Source: Listeria farberi
Lineage (GTDB): Bacteria > Bacillota > Bacilli > Lactobacillales > Listeriaceae
Assembly: GCF_014229245.1 (NCBI RefSeq)
Contig: NZ_JAARZJ010000007.1
Location: forward strand, 1-64,000
DNA: 64,000 bases
Reading direction: 5' to 3'
The notes beneath the pieces were generated by a model. The model was not told the DNA's origin. It saw nothing but the letters and a program-made list of their open reading frames with translations, and made no database searches. The position numbers and the translations under genes are program-made. The stretch's first letter is position 1. The number at the start of each line of letters is the position of its first letter. Shown piece by piece: positions 18,141-26,210 of this stretch.

Positions 18141-18550
18141 CTTAATTCATCTCCAATTCGATTTTTTGTGTAGAAAAAAAGCACACAATTCGAGTACCTC
18201 TTTTTTCATATCAAACTTGTGGCTTAATAAAGCCAACAATATAGTACTTCTAACCTGACAATTGATGCGGATAAATAAATGAATCAGCTACGTACGAGAA
18301 GCTGAAACGCCCATATAACAAGTTTTTCTTACCTTCATTCTACCACTTAGAGCTAGCACAAAGTCAAGCAGTTTGCGATGGGGTATTAAACAAATACATA
18401 TGCCAATATATAATACTATGCTACTATTAATTTATGAAAACTTAATCATATTGAAGGAGAACGATTATCTATTTTTGTACAAACGTAATGTTTTATAATA
18501 AATAATTCAAACTTTTATAGTTATTTTATTAGATCATTTAGGAGGAAGTC
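18141..18550. other. intergenic region between cinA and the orphan gene
   Basis: About 410 bp without a supported ORF. On the minus strand the cinA leader contains a short hairpin GGCTT-TATT-AAGCC near 18210-18225. On the plus strand a perfect TATAAT (18494-18499) lies 51 nt before the orphan gene, with no good -35. The base composition becomes very AT-rich after 18390. An interrupted frame ending LYKRNVL-stop (about 18456-18506) could be a gene remnant, but this is not certain. Confidence 0.4.
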
Positions 18551-18877
18551 ATGGATACTAAAAATCATATAGACGCCACCCTTATTTTTTTAGATTCAAT
18601 AAAAGAGAGACCTGGTATGTATCTTAGCAATTATAATGTTTTTTCAAATGTTTCAGATTTTATTAATGGTTATATTTTGGCATTATATAGTATTGATAAT
18701 AAAATATTTAATCTAAAAAACATCTCATTATGGTATGGTAGAAATTATTATCCGCAAGCCACAAATATTATCATATCCTCCAATATTCAAAATAAATACC
18801 CCACTAAAAATGATAATGAATTGATAGAAATATATATTGATTATCTAGTTGAATATTTTAACTCATTTAAAAAATAG
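18551..18877 (+). CDS. orphan hypothetical protein (possible immunity-type protein)
   Basis: A 108-residue protein with AGGAGG 5 nt before ATG 18551, so translation is likely. The N-terminal segment 'FLDSIKERPGMYL' followed by a 'FINGYILALYSIDN' helix recalls small uncharacterised proteins with an RPGMYL motif and a following FxxGY, often found near toxins or in accessory loci. I cannot name a function. It is unusually AT-rich (many Asn, Ile and Tyr), lies on the strand opposite to all neighbours and interrupts the pgsA-cinA junction. These points suggest horizontal acquisition. It ends in a strong hairpin. No toxin partner is seen nearby. Confidence 0.7.
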   Translation: MDTKNHIDATLIFLDSIKERPGMYLSNYNVFSNVSDFINGYILALYSIDNKIFNLKNISLWYGRNYYPQATNIIISSNIQNKYPTKNDNELIEIYIDYLVEYFNSFKK

Positions 18878-18909
18878 CTCAATTGCACTCAACATTTACC
18901 AACCAAATA

Positions 18910-18948
18910 AAGAACCAAGTATTTCAAAAGTTGAAATACTTGGTTCTT
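18910..18948 (+). terminator. 18-bp perfect hairpin after the orphan gene
   Basis: AAGAACCAAGTATTTCAA (18910-18927) and its exact complement (18931-18948) flank a 3-nt loop. The T tail is short (CTTTGT). It probably terminates the orphan gene, but its unusual length and perfection could also mark a mobile-element remnant. Confidence 0.65.
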
Positions 18949-19053
18949 TGTATGGTGTATATTTTCTCAGTAAGGTTCGTATATTGTTCATACTATATGG
19001 TCTACGCCAGTAATCGGCTTTATCAGTATCTTAAAGAAGGTATGCTTTCTTAT

Positions 19054-19632
19054 TTACATAGAGCCTTTAAATACTCCACGATTTTTGTAGAAATAGTCTA
19101 TTCCAGACCATACTGCAAAAAATGCACATACATATAAGAAAATTAAGTCGACGCGGATACCTGTCCAAGCAAATGGGAAATTATTTAATAACATAAGTGG
19201 AATTGCAATCATTTGTGTGAATGTTTTAATTTTCCCAAGTTGACCAGCTGCTAAAACTTCGCCACCTTCCACAAGAAGTAGACGCAGACCTGTTACAGCA
19301 AGTTCGCGACTGATGATTAAAATAACCACCCAAGATGGGGCAATATGCATTTCTACAAGAATAATAAATGCAGCTGCTACAAGTAGTTTATCTGCCATCG
19401 GATCTGCAAATTTACCGAAGTTTGTAATTAAATTATATTTACGTGCTAGATATCCATCGAACCAATCTGTAAGGGCAGCTACGATGAAAATAATAGTGGC
19501 TACTAAACTTGTAACCGGAATGGTCGAATCAAGCCAGGAGACACTTCCCCAGTCAAATGGCACAACACATAGAATGACAAAAATTGGTATCATAAAAATA
19601 CGGATAACCGTTAATTTATTTGGTAAATTCAT
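19054..19632 (-). CDS. pgsA: CDP-diacylglycerol-glycerol-3-phosphate phosphatidyltransferase
   Basis: A 192-residue membrane enzyme that makes phosphatidylglycerophosphate, the committed step to phosphatidylglycerol and cardiolipin. The CDP-alcohol phosphotransferase motif D-G-x2-A-R-x8-G-x3-D-x3-D is present: 'DWFDGYLARKYNLITNFGKF' begins near residue 61, then ADPMADKL. About five hydrophobic helices are seen. It starts at ATG 19630-19632 after GGGGAG and follows rodZ by about 90 bp. This ymfH-ymfI-rodZ-pgsA-cinA-recA order is typical of Bacillus and Listeria. Confidence 0.96.
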   Translation of the reverse strand: MNLPNKLTVIRIFMIPIFVILCVVPFDWGSVSWLDSTIPVTSLVATIIFIVAALTDWFDGYLARKYNLITNFGKFADPMADKLLVAAAFIILVEMHIAPSWVVILIISRELAVTGLRLLLVEGGEVLAAGQLGKIKTFTQMIAIPLMLLNNFPFAWTGIRVDLIFLYVCAFFAVWSGIDYFYKNRGVFKGSM

Positions 19633-19720
19633 CTTTTTCTCCCCTTTTTACATTTAAATAGTATGTAATGATAAAAATGTTGGCGAAACCTAATGAGTAG
19701 ATTTCGCCATATAAAACAAA

Positions 19721-20656
19721 TTATTCTGCATCTGAGTTACTAGTAGTATCACTTGCTTCTAAATTAATAGTTAACACTTGTTTAACTAGCGTTGGAGCAA
19801 GTTCTAACGCTTTACCATTAATTTTAACTGTCGTAACAGGTGAATTTCCAATAACAATTGAAACTGTTTTGTTATCGCCTAAATCAATTTCAGCAGTAGG
19901 GTTGGACGTGGATAGCGTTACGTTTTGAATAGTGCTTCCATTTGCATCCGATACACCAATCCAAGAATCACCAGTTGCGCTAAGAGAAAGTGTCATTTTA
20001 TCCGTGTTTTTTACTGTATAACTAGTTTCGTTTCCAGATGTTTCACCTTTAGTTACTTCCACTTCTTTCGCCGTGTCGTCTGTTTTTTTAGTTGTATCTG
20101 TTGCTTTTTTTTCATCAGTTGTAGTATCTTTTTTCTCCGTGTCTTTGCTTGTGTCTTTATTTTTTGTTGAATCTTCAACTTTTACAGTCGGATTGCTTGT
20201 ATCAGTTTTTACTTTCTCAGAGGAAGTATCTTGTTTATTAAGCAAGAAAAACCAAATAATGAAAAGAATAAAAACAATAAATAAAGCAATAAGAATTTTT
20301 GGTAAAATATCAAAGAAACGATTACGAGAGTTAGCCTGATTGCCGACCGATTGGGCAGGCATAGGATTTCTTTTACTTTGTACACGAGTTGGCTCATTAT
20401 TTACTACTTCTTGTTGCGGTGTTTCAGGAACCTCGCTTTCAAACTCATCAAAAAGTGTTGCACTATCTAGTCCAACTGCTTCTGCATATTGTTTAATAAA
20501 TGCCCTTGCATAAAATTTTCCAGGCATTACAGCATAGTTTCCTTCTTCTATCGCAATTAAATAACGTTTTTGAATTTTCGTTATTTGTTGCAAGTCGTCT
20601 AAACTGAGTCCTTTTTCACGTCTAGCTTGTTTCAGTTTATCACCGAGTTCTGTCAA
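19721..20656 (-). CDS. rodZ: RodZ-family cytoskeleton/HTH membrane protein (YmfM)
   Basis: A 311-residue bitopic protein. The N-terminal HTH_25 domain has 'LGDKLKQARREKGLSLDDLQ', TKIQKRYLIAIEEGNY and the 'FYARAFIKQYAEAVGLD' motif characteristic of RodZ. A single membrane span follows (about residues 120-140, FDILPKILIALF and following), then a low-complexity Thr/Lys/Asp linker (about 145-200) and a C-terminal DUF4115 beta-domain. RodZ links MreB to the cell-wall elongation machinery. The neighbours ymfI and pgsA suggest one envelope-related operon. Confidence 0.92.
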   Translation of the reverse strand: MTELGDKLKQARREKGLSLDDLQQITKIQKRYLIAIEEGNYAVMPGKFYARAFIKQYAEAVGLDSATLFDEFESEVPETPQQEVVNNEPTRVQSKRNPMPAQSVGNQANSRNRFFDILPKILIALFIVFILFIIWFFLLNKQDTSSEKVKTDTSNPTVKVEDSTKNKDTSKDTEKKDTTTDEKKATDTTKKTDDTAKEVEVTKGETSGNETSYTVKNTDKMTLSLSATGDSWIGVSDANGSTIQNVTLSTSNPTAEIDLGDNKTVSIVIGNSPVTTVKINGKALELAPTLVKQVLTINLEASDTTSNSDAE

Positions 20657-20701
20657 AATTAAACACCTACCATTATTTCAATTTTCCACTTTTTACTAAA
20701 A

Positions 20702-21433
20702 TTACATAAGCCAACCGCCATTTAAGCGCAAAACTTCTCCAGTGATATAGCTTGCTTTTTTGCTTATTAAAAATTCTACAGTTTCTGCAATTTCTTCAGG
20801 TTTTGCAAAGCGTTTCAAGGGAATTTCCTCACGAAGTACTTCTTTTTCATCCGCTGAAAATTGGTCCATCATTTTCGTTTCTACCGCTCCTGGTGTCACT
20901 GCATTAACAGTTATTCCAGAAGGCCCTAATTCTTGACTTAGCGCACGGCAAAAGGCGATTTGAGCCCCTTTTACAGTGGAATAAACTACTTCCATTGATG
21001 CTCCGACTTCTCCCCATATAGAACTGATGAAAACAATCCTTCCTTGACTGCTTTTCATTAGCTTTGGAATGAAGATGCGAATTAAACGCATTGGCATAAA
21101 CATGTGCACATTCCATAATTTTGTAGTTTCTATATCTGTTGTGTCCTGGAATAAAGCATAGTGAGAATGCCCCGCTGCATGGATAAATGCATCTACTTGA
21201 AAAACTTGCTTTTCCATTTCTGCCAAACTTGACGCATCATCGAAATCAGCTTGAATAAGAAATACATCTATTTTTTCAGCTTGTAGTAGTGGTAATAAAT
21301 TCTCCACAGCTTGTTTATTTTGATGATAATGAAGATACAAGTTCCAGCCAGCTTTTGCAAGTGATATACAAATCGCTTGACCTATTTCTCCGCTAGCGCC
21401 AGTAATAAAAGCATATTTTATATCTTTATCCAA
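20702..21433 (-). CDS. ymfI: short-chain dehydrogenase/reductase (FabG-like YmfI)
   Basis: A 243-residue SDR protein with the nucleotide-binding GASGEIGQAI motif (residues 13-22). The catalytic Ser lies in 'IVFISSIWGEVGAS', and YSTVKGA supplies the Tyr and Lys, so the triad Ser-Tyr-x3-Lys is intact. The C-terminal SYITGEVLRLNGGW is typical of 3-oxoacyl-ACP reductase-like enzymes. The substrate is unknown; the main FabG is expected in the fab cluster elsewhere. It is located between the M16 peptidase pair and rodZ, a conserved order in Bacilli. Confidence 0.9.
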   Translation of the reverse strand: MDKDIKYAFITGASGEIGQAICISLAKAGWNLYLHYHQNKQAVENLLPLLQAEKIDVFLIQADFDDASSLAEMEKQVFQVDAFIHAAGHSHYALFQDTTDIETTKLWNVHMFMPMRLIRIFIPKLMKSSQGRIVFISSIWGEVGASMEVVYSTVKGAQIAFCRALSQELGPSGITVNAVTPGAVETKMMDQFSADEKEVLREEIPLKRFAKPEEIAETVEFLISKKASYITGEVLRLNGGWLM

Positions 21434-21533
21434 AAAAAGGCAACCCTTTCCAGTCTATTTCTTTTATGATAGCATGACTCTGGAATTTATGCTATTTTTT
21501 ATACTAAAAAAAGTAAAAAAAGACATAGAACAT

Positions 21534-22820
21534 CTATTTTTCTGGAAGCAATTGGAAACTAGTAGTACGCTCTTCGCTGTCTAGGTTTTTCACGAAATTA
21601 TTTACTTCTTCTAATGTAACTGTTTCCATTAAAGGTAAAATATCAAATAAAGAAGCAGATTTCATTACATATTGACTAAATTGGTTGGCAATAAACTCTG
21701 GTGAATTAAGCGAGCGTAAAAATTGTCCAATACGTTTACGTTTTACTAATGCCAAATCCGCTTCATTTAAGCCGTTTTTAGCTGCTCTTTGAATAGCTTC
21801 AATGATTTTAGTTGTTTGCATGTCTGGGTCTTTTGCATCCCCTCCAACAAGGACAAAGGAAAAACTGTCTTGCAGTGTATAATCATAACCAAAACTATCA
21901 TCAATGATTCCTTCGTTGTATAATTCCAAATAAGTATCAGAGGTAGTACCAAAAAGCATTTCAAGCGCTACATCACCAATAATCTCTTGTTTAATAGCAG
22001 CTCGACCTTCTAAAGACCCGATATCTTCCTTGATACCTACCATATTTTTAGCAATTTGTACTGGAAAATGAATTTTACGTTCTTTTAAAGCAACAGTTTT
22101 TGGTTCATCTGGAAAATGGCGTTTGATTGGAGCAGCCTCTTTGAAATCTTTTTTCGCTTGATTTGCACGAATTTGGTTCATCATTTCTTCCGGCTCTAGA
22201 TTACCAACAACAAACAGCACCATATTGCTTGGATGATAAAAAGTATTATAGCAAAGGTACAGCAGGTCTTTATTAATTTCTGCAATTGATTCAACAGTTC
22301 CGGCAATATCAATTTTTACTGGATGGTTGTGATACATATTTTCAATTACACCAAAGTAAGCGCGAAAATCTGGATCATCATCATACATTCTGATTTCTTG
22401 ACCGATAATTCCTTTTTCTTTTTCAACTGTTTCTTCTGTAAAATATGGTTCTTGCACGAAATCGATTAATGTTTCTAAATTTTCTTCTACACGAGATGTA
22501 CTTGAGAAAAGATAGGCAGTTTTTGTAAATGAAGTGAAGGCATTCGTAAAAGCACCTTTTTCACCGAATTTAAAAAATACATCGCCGTCTTCTTTTTCGA
22601 ACATTTTGTGCTCTAAAAAATGAGCTATACCATCGGGTACTTTAGTGAATTCAGTTTCGCCAATTGGAACAAAATTATTGTCAATTGCACCGTAGTTAGT
22701 TGTAAAAACAGCATATGTCTTACTAAATCCTTGTTTTGGAAGAAGGTAGACTTGTAAACCATTAGACATTTTTTCATGAAATACAGCTTCTTTTACTTGT
22801 TCAAATGTGATTTTTTCCAT
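21534..22820 (-). CDS. ymfH: M16 family zinc peptidase (YmfH)
   Basis: A 428-residue M16 protein with the inverted zinc motif HFLEH near residues 67-71 in 'GIAHFLEHKMFE'. The downstream acidic ligand region is EKEKGIIGQEIRMYDDDP, so the catalytic site looks intact. It pairs with YmfF, which lacks the motif, as in the YmfF/YmfH and AlbE/AlbF pairs. A processing role for a secreted or small peptide is possible, but the substrate is unknown. Its start overlaps the end of ymfF by 20 bp, which implies translational coupling. Confidence 0.93.
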   Translation of the reverse strand: MEKITFEQVKEAVFHEKMSNGLQVYLLPKQGFSKTYAVFTTNYGAIDNNFVPIGETEFTKVPDGIAHFLEHKMFEKEDGDVFFKFGEKGAFTNAFTSFTKTAYLFSSTSRVEENLETLIDFVQEPYFTEETVEKEKGIIGQEIRMYDDDPDFRAYFGVIENMYHNHPVKIDIAGTVESIAEINKDLLYLCYNTFYHPSNMVLFVVGNLEPEEMMNQIRANQAKKDFKEAAPIKRHFPDEPKTVALKERKIHFPVQIAKNMVGIKEDIGSLEGRAAIKQEIIGDVALEMLFGTTSDTYLELYNEGIIDDSFGYDYTLQDSFSFVLVGGDAKDPDMQTTKIIEAIQRAAKNGLNEADLALVKRKRIGQFLRSLNSPEFIANQFSQYVMKSASLFDILPLMETVTLEEVNNFVKNLDSEERTTSFQLLPEK

Positions 22821-24093
22821 GAAGTTCTTCTCCTCCCTTACTCAAGAAATATATTGTATCTGGCTTGATTTTATTAATAGCAGCAACTACTTCTTGTTTT
22901 GTGGCTTGTTTAATTTTTGTAATCCAATTTTCTAGGTCTAAGTTTGCTTCGCGTAAAACGTTATTATAAGCAAGTTCAATTAAACCTTGTGCTTGGTCAT
23001 TCGTTTCAAGCAATTGATTAATGAGCATTTCTTTCGTTTGATTTAATTCATCTTCTGTGAAATCGCCTTGTTTCATTGCGACAATTTGCTCTTCAATAAT
23101 GGTTAAAGCTTGTTTATAATTCACTTCATCAATTCCAGCTGAAATTATCATATAGCCTTTGAAAGAATCAATTCGACTGGAAGCATAATAGGCTAGACTT
23201 GCTTTTTCGCGAACATTGATAAAGATTTTGGAATTTGCAAACCCACCTAAAAGTCCATTAGCGAGTTGAAGAGAAACAAAATCATCATCTCCAAATAATG
23301 TTTCTGTTTGATAACCAAGCACTAGTTTACCTTGGTTAATTGCTTGTTTTTCATGGATGACACGAGTTTCTTTTGGTGCCTCTTTTGTATAGAAAACACC
23401 TATTCGTTCTGGACGCGGTGAAAAAGCCATTTTTTCGATAAGCGGCATAACTTCTTCTTTTGTAACATCGCCACAAATAAAAATTTCAATGACATCTTCT
23501 TTGATAAATTTCAAATAATATTCATATAAATCTTTTGCTGTAATCGCATCAACATCTTCTAAAACCCCTGCCGCCCCGTAGCGAAATTCATCGTCTCGGA
23601 ACATTTCTTCAACTAGTCTTTTAGAAGCAAAACGAATTTTATCATCATAAATTCCTTCTAAGCTACTTTTTAGATTCTCTTTTTCACGGGCAACTATTTC
23701 TTCATCAAAAGCGCCATTTGTTGCATTTGGCTGAAATAGAGCTTGTTCGATAAAAGCAAATGCATCTTTTAAAATATTTTGTCCATCAGAGACATATTGG
23801 CCATCTATCATATCAAAAACGACAGTTAAAACATGTTCGTTTCCTTTTTTGGCTGTCGTAGTATAGAAATTTGCGCCATATAAGTTGGCTAACTGCTTTC
23901 TGAAAGCCGTTTGCGTTGGATATTTTTTACTGTTTGTTTCTAGCAAAATGGATAATAATGATCTTTTTGTGACTGTTTTTCTTTCTAATGGAGCGCGAAA
24001 TTTAAAAACAATTTTATTAGATTTATATTTTTGGGTGGGAACGATTGTTAGTGCAACCGGGCCAACTTTTTCTTGAAATATTTTGTCTGTCAT
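22801..24093 (-). CDS. ymfF: M16 family peptidase homologue without active site (YmfF)
   Basis: A 430-residue M16-fold protein. The region where HxxEH should lie, 'SILLETNSKKYPTQTAFRKQ', lacks the His and Glu ligands, so this is probably the non-catalytic partner of YmfH. LYGANFYTTTAKKG and 'GDDDFVSLQLANGLLGGFAN' are typical landmarks. I moved the start to ATG 24091-24093 because AAAGGAGC is 6 nt upstream; the longer frame adds 21 unrelated residues. It is the first gene of the ymfF-ymfH pair. Confidence 0.92.
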   Translation of the reverse strand: MTDKIFQEKVGPVALTIVPTQKYKSNKIVFKFRAPLERKTVTKRSLLSILLETNSKKYPTQTAFRKQLANLYGANFYTTTAKKGNEHVLTVVFDMIDGQYVSDGQNILKDAFAFIEQALFQPNATNGAFDEEIVAREKENLKSSLEGIYDDKIRFASKRLVEEMFRDDEFRYGAAGVLEDVDAITAKDLYEYYLKFIKEDVIEIFICGDVTKEEVMPLIEKMAFSPRPERIGVFYTKEAPKETRVIHEKQAINQGKLVLGYQTETLFGDDDFVSLQLANGLLGGFANSKIFINVREKASLAYYASSRIDSFKGYMIISAGIDEVNYKQALTIIEEQIVAMKQGDFTEDELNQTKEMLINQLLETNDQAQGLIELAYNNVLREANLDLENWITKIKQATKQEVVAAINKIKPDTIYFLSKGGEELHGKNHI

Positions 24094-24165
24094 TATAATG
24101 CTCCTTTCAAGCAATGATCTCACTTTCCTATTGTATCCTAAGTTATTGCCACACACAATTTTCTA

Positions 24166-24201
24166 GCATAAAAAAACAGCCTAGAATAATATCTAGGCTG
24201 T
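24166..24201 (-). terminator. hairpin after the nupOPQ genes
   Basis: CAGCCTAGA (24178-24186) and TCTAGGCTG (24193-24201) form a 9-bp stem. On the minus strand it is followed by TTTTTT (about 24171-24176). Confidence 0.75.
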
Positions 24202-24210
24202 GCTAATATT

Positions 24211-25161
24211 TTATTTTCCTTTAATGTAGTTAACGCCATCTGCTTTTGGAGCTTCGGATTTACCGATAAAGCCAACAAGTGCAAGGATTGTTAATACATA
24301 AGGCGCAATTTGTAAGTAAACGTCTGGAATATCTTTGAAAAATGGTAGTGAGCCCCCAGTAATTGCCAAACATTGCGCAAAACCAAAGAAAATTGCTGCT
24401 CCCATTGCTCCAAGTGGATTCCATTTACCAAAGATCATTGCTGCAAGAGCCATATAACCTTGACCGGAAATAGTTGCATGTCCGAAATCAAGCGTAAAGG
24501 ATTGGGCATAAACCGCGCCACCTAGACCACCAAGAATACCAGAGATGATAACGCCTTGGTATCTCATCCAGCGTACTTTAATTCCCATTGTGTCAGCTGC
24601 AAGAGGATGTTCCCCTACAGATCGAAGACGAAGACCAAAGCGGGTTTTATAAATGATAAACCAAGATGCGATTGCAAACAGAATCGCCACATAACTCATC
24701 ACCGGAATGTTTTTAAAGAAAATATCACCAATAACTGGAATATCACTTAAAACAGGAATATCCGGTTTACCAAAGTAATATTTAATTTGGTCAGTTTGGC
24801 CTTTATCATAAATTACTTTTACAAGGAATAAAGATAGACCAGTTGCTAAAAAGTTAATCGCTACACCACTGATTACGTGGTCAGCGCGAAAGTTAATTGT
24901 TGCAACGGCATGAACAAGTGAAAATAATCCCCCAACAAGCATCGCCGCAATAAGTGAAATCCAAGGAGTTAAATTGCCGAAAGTATCTTGGAAAGTAAGG
25001 TTAAAGACGATAGCAGAGAATGCTCCCATAACCATCATACCTTCTAGTCCAATATTAACCACACCGCCTCGTTCTGAATAAACGCCCCCGAGAGCAGTAA
25101 AAATTAGTGGGCCTGCCATAAGCAGTGTACTAGAAACAATTGTCGCTAAAATGGCTGTCAT
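24211..25161 (-). CDS. nucleoside ABC transporter permease (NupQ-like)
   Basis: A 316-residue permease of the BPD_transp_2 family with eight or more helices. 'ALGGVYSERGGVVNIGLEGM' near residue 22 and 'RSVGEHPLAADTMGIKV' near residue 180 are typical of the guanosine/BMP-type (Nup, YufQ) permeases. It forms a heterodimeric channel with the gene upstream and overlaps it by 4 bp (ATGA), so translation is coupled. Together with NupO-like ATPase and TcsA it should import purine nucleosides. Confidence 0.9.
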   Translation of the reverse strand: MTAILATIVSSTLLMAGPLIFTALGGVYSERGGVVNIGLEGMMVMGAFSAIVFNLTFQDTFGNLTPWISLIAAMLVGGLFSLVHAVATINFRADHVISGVAINFLATGLSLFLVKVIYDKGQTDQIKYYFGKPDIPVLSDIPVIGDIFFKNIPVMSYVAILFAIASWFIIYKTRFGLRLRSVGEHPLAADTMGIKVRWMRYQGVIISGILGGLGGAVYAQSFTLDFGHATISGQGYMALAAMIFGKWNPLGAMGAAIFFGFAQCLAITGGSLPFFKDIPDVYLQIAPYVLTILALVGFIGKSEAPKADGVNYIKGK

Positions 25162-26210
25162 TCTGCTTTCGCCCCCTTCTTAAATTTTGCCATCGCCCAG
25201 CGGATAATGTAGCTGGATGCCACAAAGAAGATAATCAGAGCGATAATTACATTGACTAATTCGTTTGGAACGCCCGCAACTGCTGGCATGTTTAGTGCTC
25301 CGACTTTTAGAGCGCCAAACAAGATAGCAGAGAAGACAATCCCAATTGGAGAACTTCCTCCGAGTAATGCAACGGCAATACCGTCAAAACCAATCCCAGG
25401 AGAAGAAGTTAAGACATAAGCCGTTCCATATGTTCCGAGGCCTTCCATTACGCCACCTAGACCAGCGAGCGCTCCGGCAATAACCATAGAAAAAACAATT
25501 GTTTTCTTTACACTCATACCGGCATATTGCGATGCATTTTCGTTAAAACCAACTGCTTCGATTTCATAACCAAAAGTAGTTTTATTTAACATTAACCAAA
25601 TAATAAGTGCAAAACCAAGGGCAATTAAAATCCCCCAATGTAGTGACGAATAATCTGTCATTGATTGCAATAATTCAGATTGTAAAGACGCAGACGCATG
25701 AATTTCTTGTGTTTTATCTAAACCGTCTGTAAGTAAATTTTGTACGACATAGTTGAAAATATACAGTGCTGTGTAATTAAGCATAATTGTTACAATAACT
25801 TCATTTACACGTAAAGTTGCTTTTAAAATACCTGGAATGAATGCCCAAAGTGCTCCAAAAACCATACCAGTAATAATCGCAAGTGGCAAATGAATCCATT
25901 TTGTTAAACCATCAAAGTTTACAGCGATGATGATAGAGCCTAACCACCCCATAAGCATTTGACCTTCTGCACCAATGTTGAAAAGTCCAGCTTTAAAGGC
26001 AACTGCAACAGATAGACCAACTAAAATGTAAGGTGTAGCTTGGCGGATTGTTTCACCAATATAGAAATTTTCTCCAACGACACCTTCTATAAGCGCTGAG
26101 TAACCAGCAATTGGGTCATATCCAAAAATAAGCATGATAATCGCACCGCAGATAAGTCCAAGAATAACGGCAGTAACTGGGATAACTAATGCTTGTAGTC
26201 GTTTAGACAT
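25158..26210 (-). CDS. nucleoside ABC transporter permease (NupP-like)
   Basis: A 350-residue permease of the same family as its downstream neighbour. Landmarks are 'FKAGLFNIGAEGQMLMGWLG' near residue 70, LRVNEVIVTIMLNY and 'AVGFNENASQYAGMSVKKT', which contains the EAA-like coupling loop. It starts within the last 8 bp of the ATPase gene, so the three transporter subunits are translated as a unit. Substrate specificity is inferred from the BMP-type lipoprotein upstream. Confidence 0.9.
   Translation of the reverse strand: MSKRLQALVIPVTAVILGLICGAIIMLIFGYDPIAGYSALIEGVVGENFYIGETIRQATPYILVGLSVAVAFKAGLFNIGAEGQMLMGWLGSIIIAVNFDGLTKWIHLPLAIITGMVFGALWAFIPGILKATLRVNEVIVTIMLNYTALYIFNYVVQNLLTDGLDKTQEIHASASLQSELLQSMTDYSSLHWGILIALGFALIIWLMLNKTTFGYEIEAVGFNENASQYAGMSVKKTIVFSMVIAGALAGLGGVMEGLGTYGTAYVLTSSPGIGFDGIAVALLGGSSPIGIVFSAILFGALKVGALNMPAVAGVPNELVNVIIALIIFFVASSYIIRWAMAKFKKGAKAE

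Noticed and set aside
18141-18470. Riboswitch or T-box in the long cinA leader
   Set aside because: Only one short hairpin is visible; no conserved T-box (TGGAACCGCG-like) or known riboswitch core was recognised.
18883-19137. 84-codon plus-strand frame after the orphan gene
   Set aside because: No ribosome site, it runs through the 18-bp hairpin and overlaps the end of pgsA on the other strand; composition is not protein-like.
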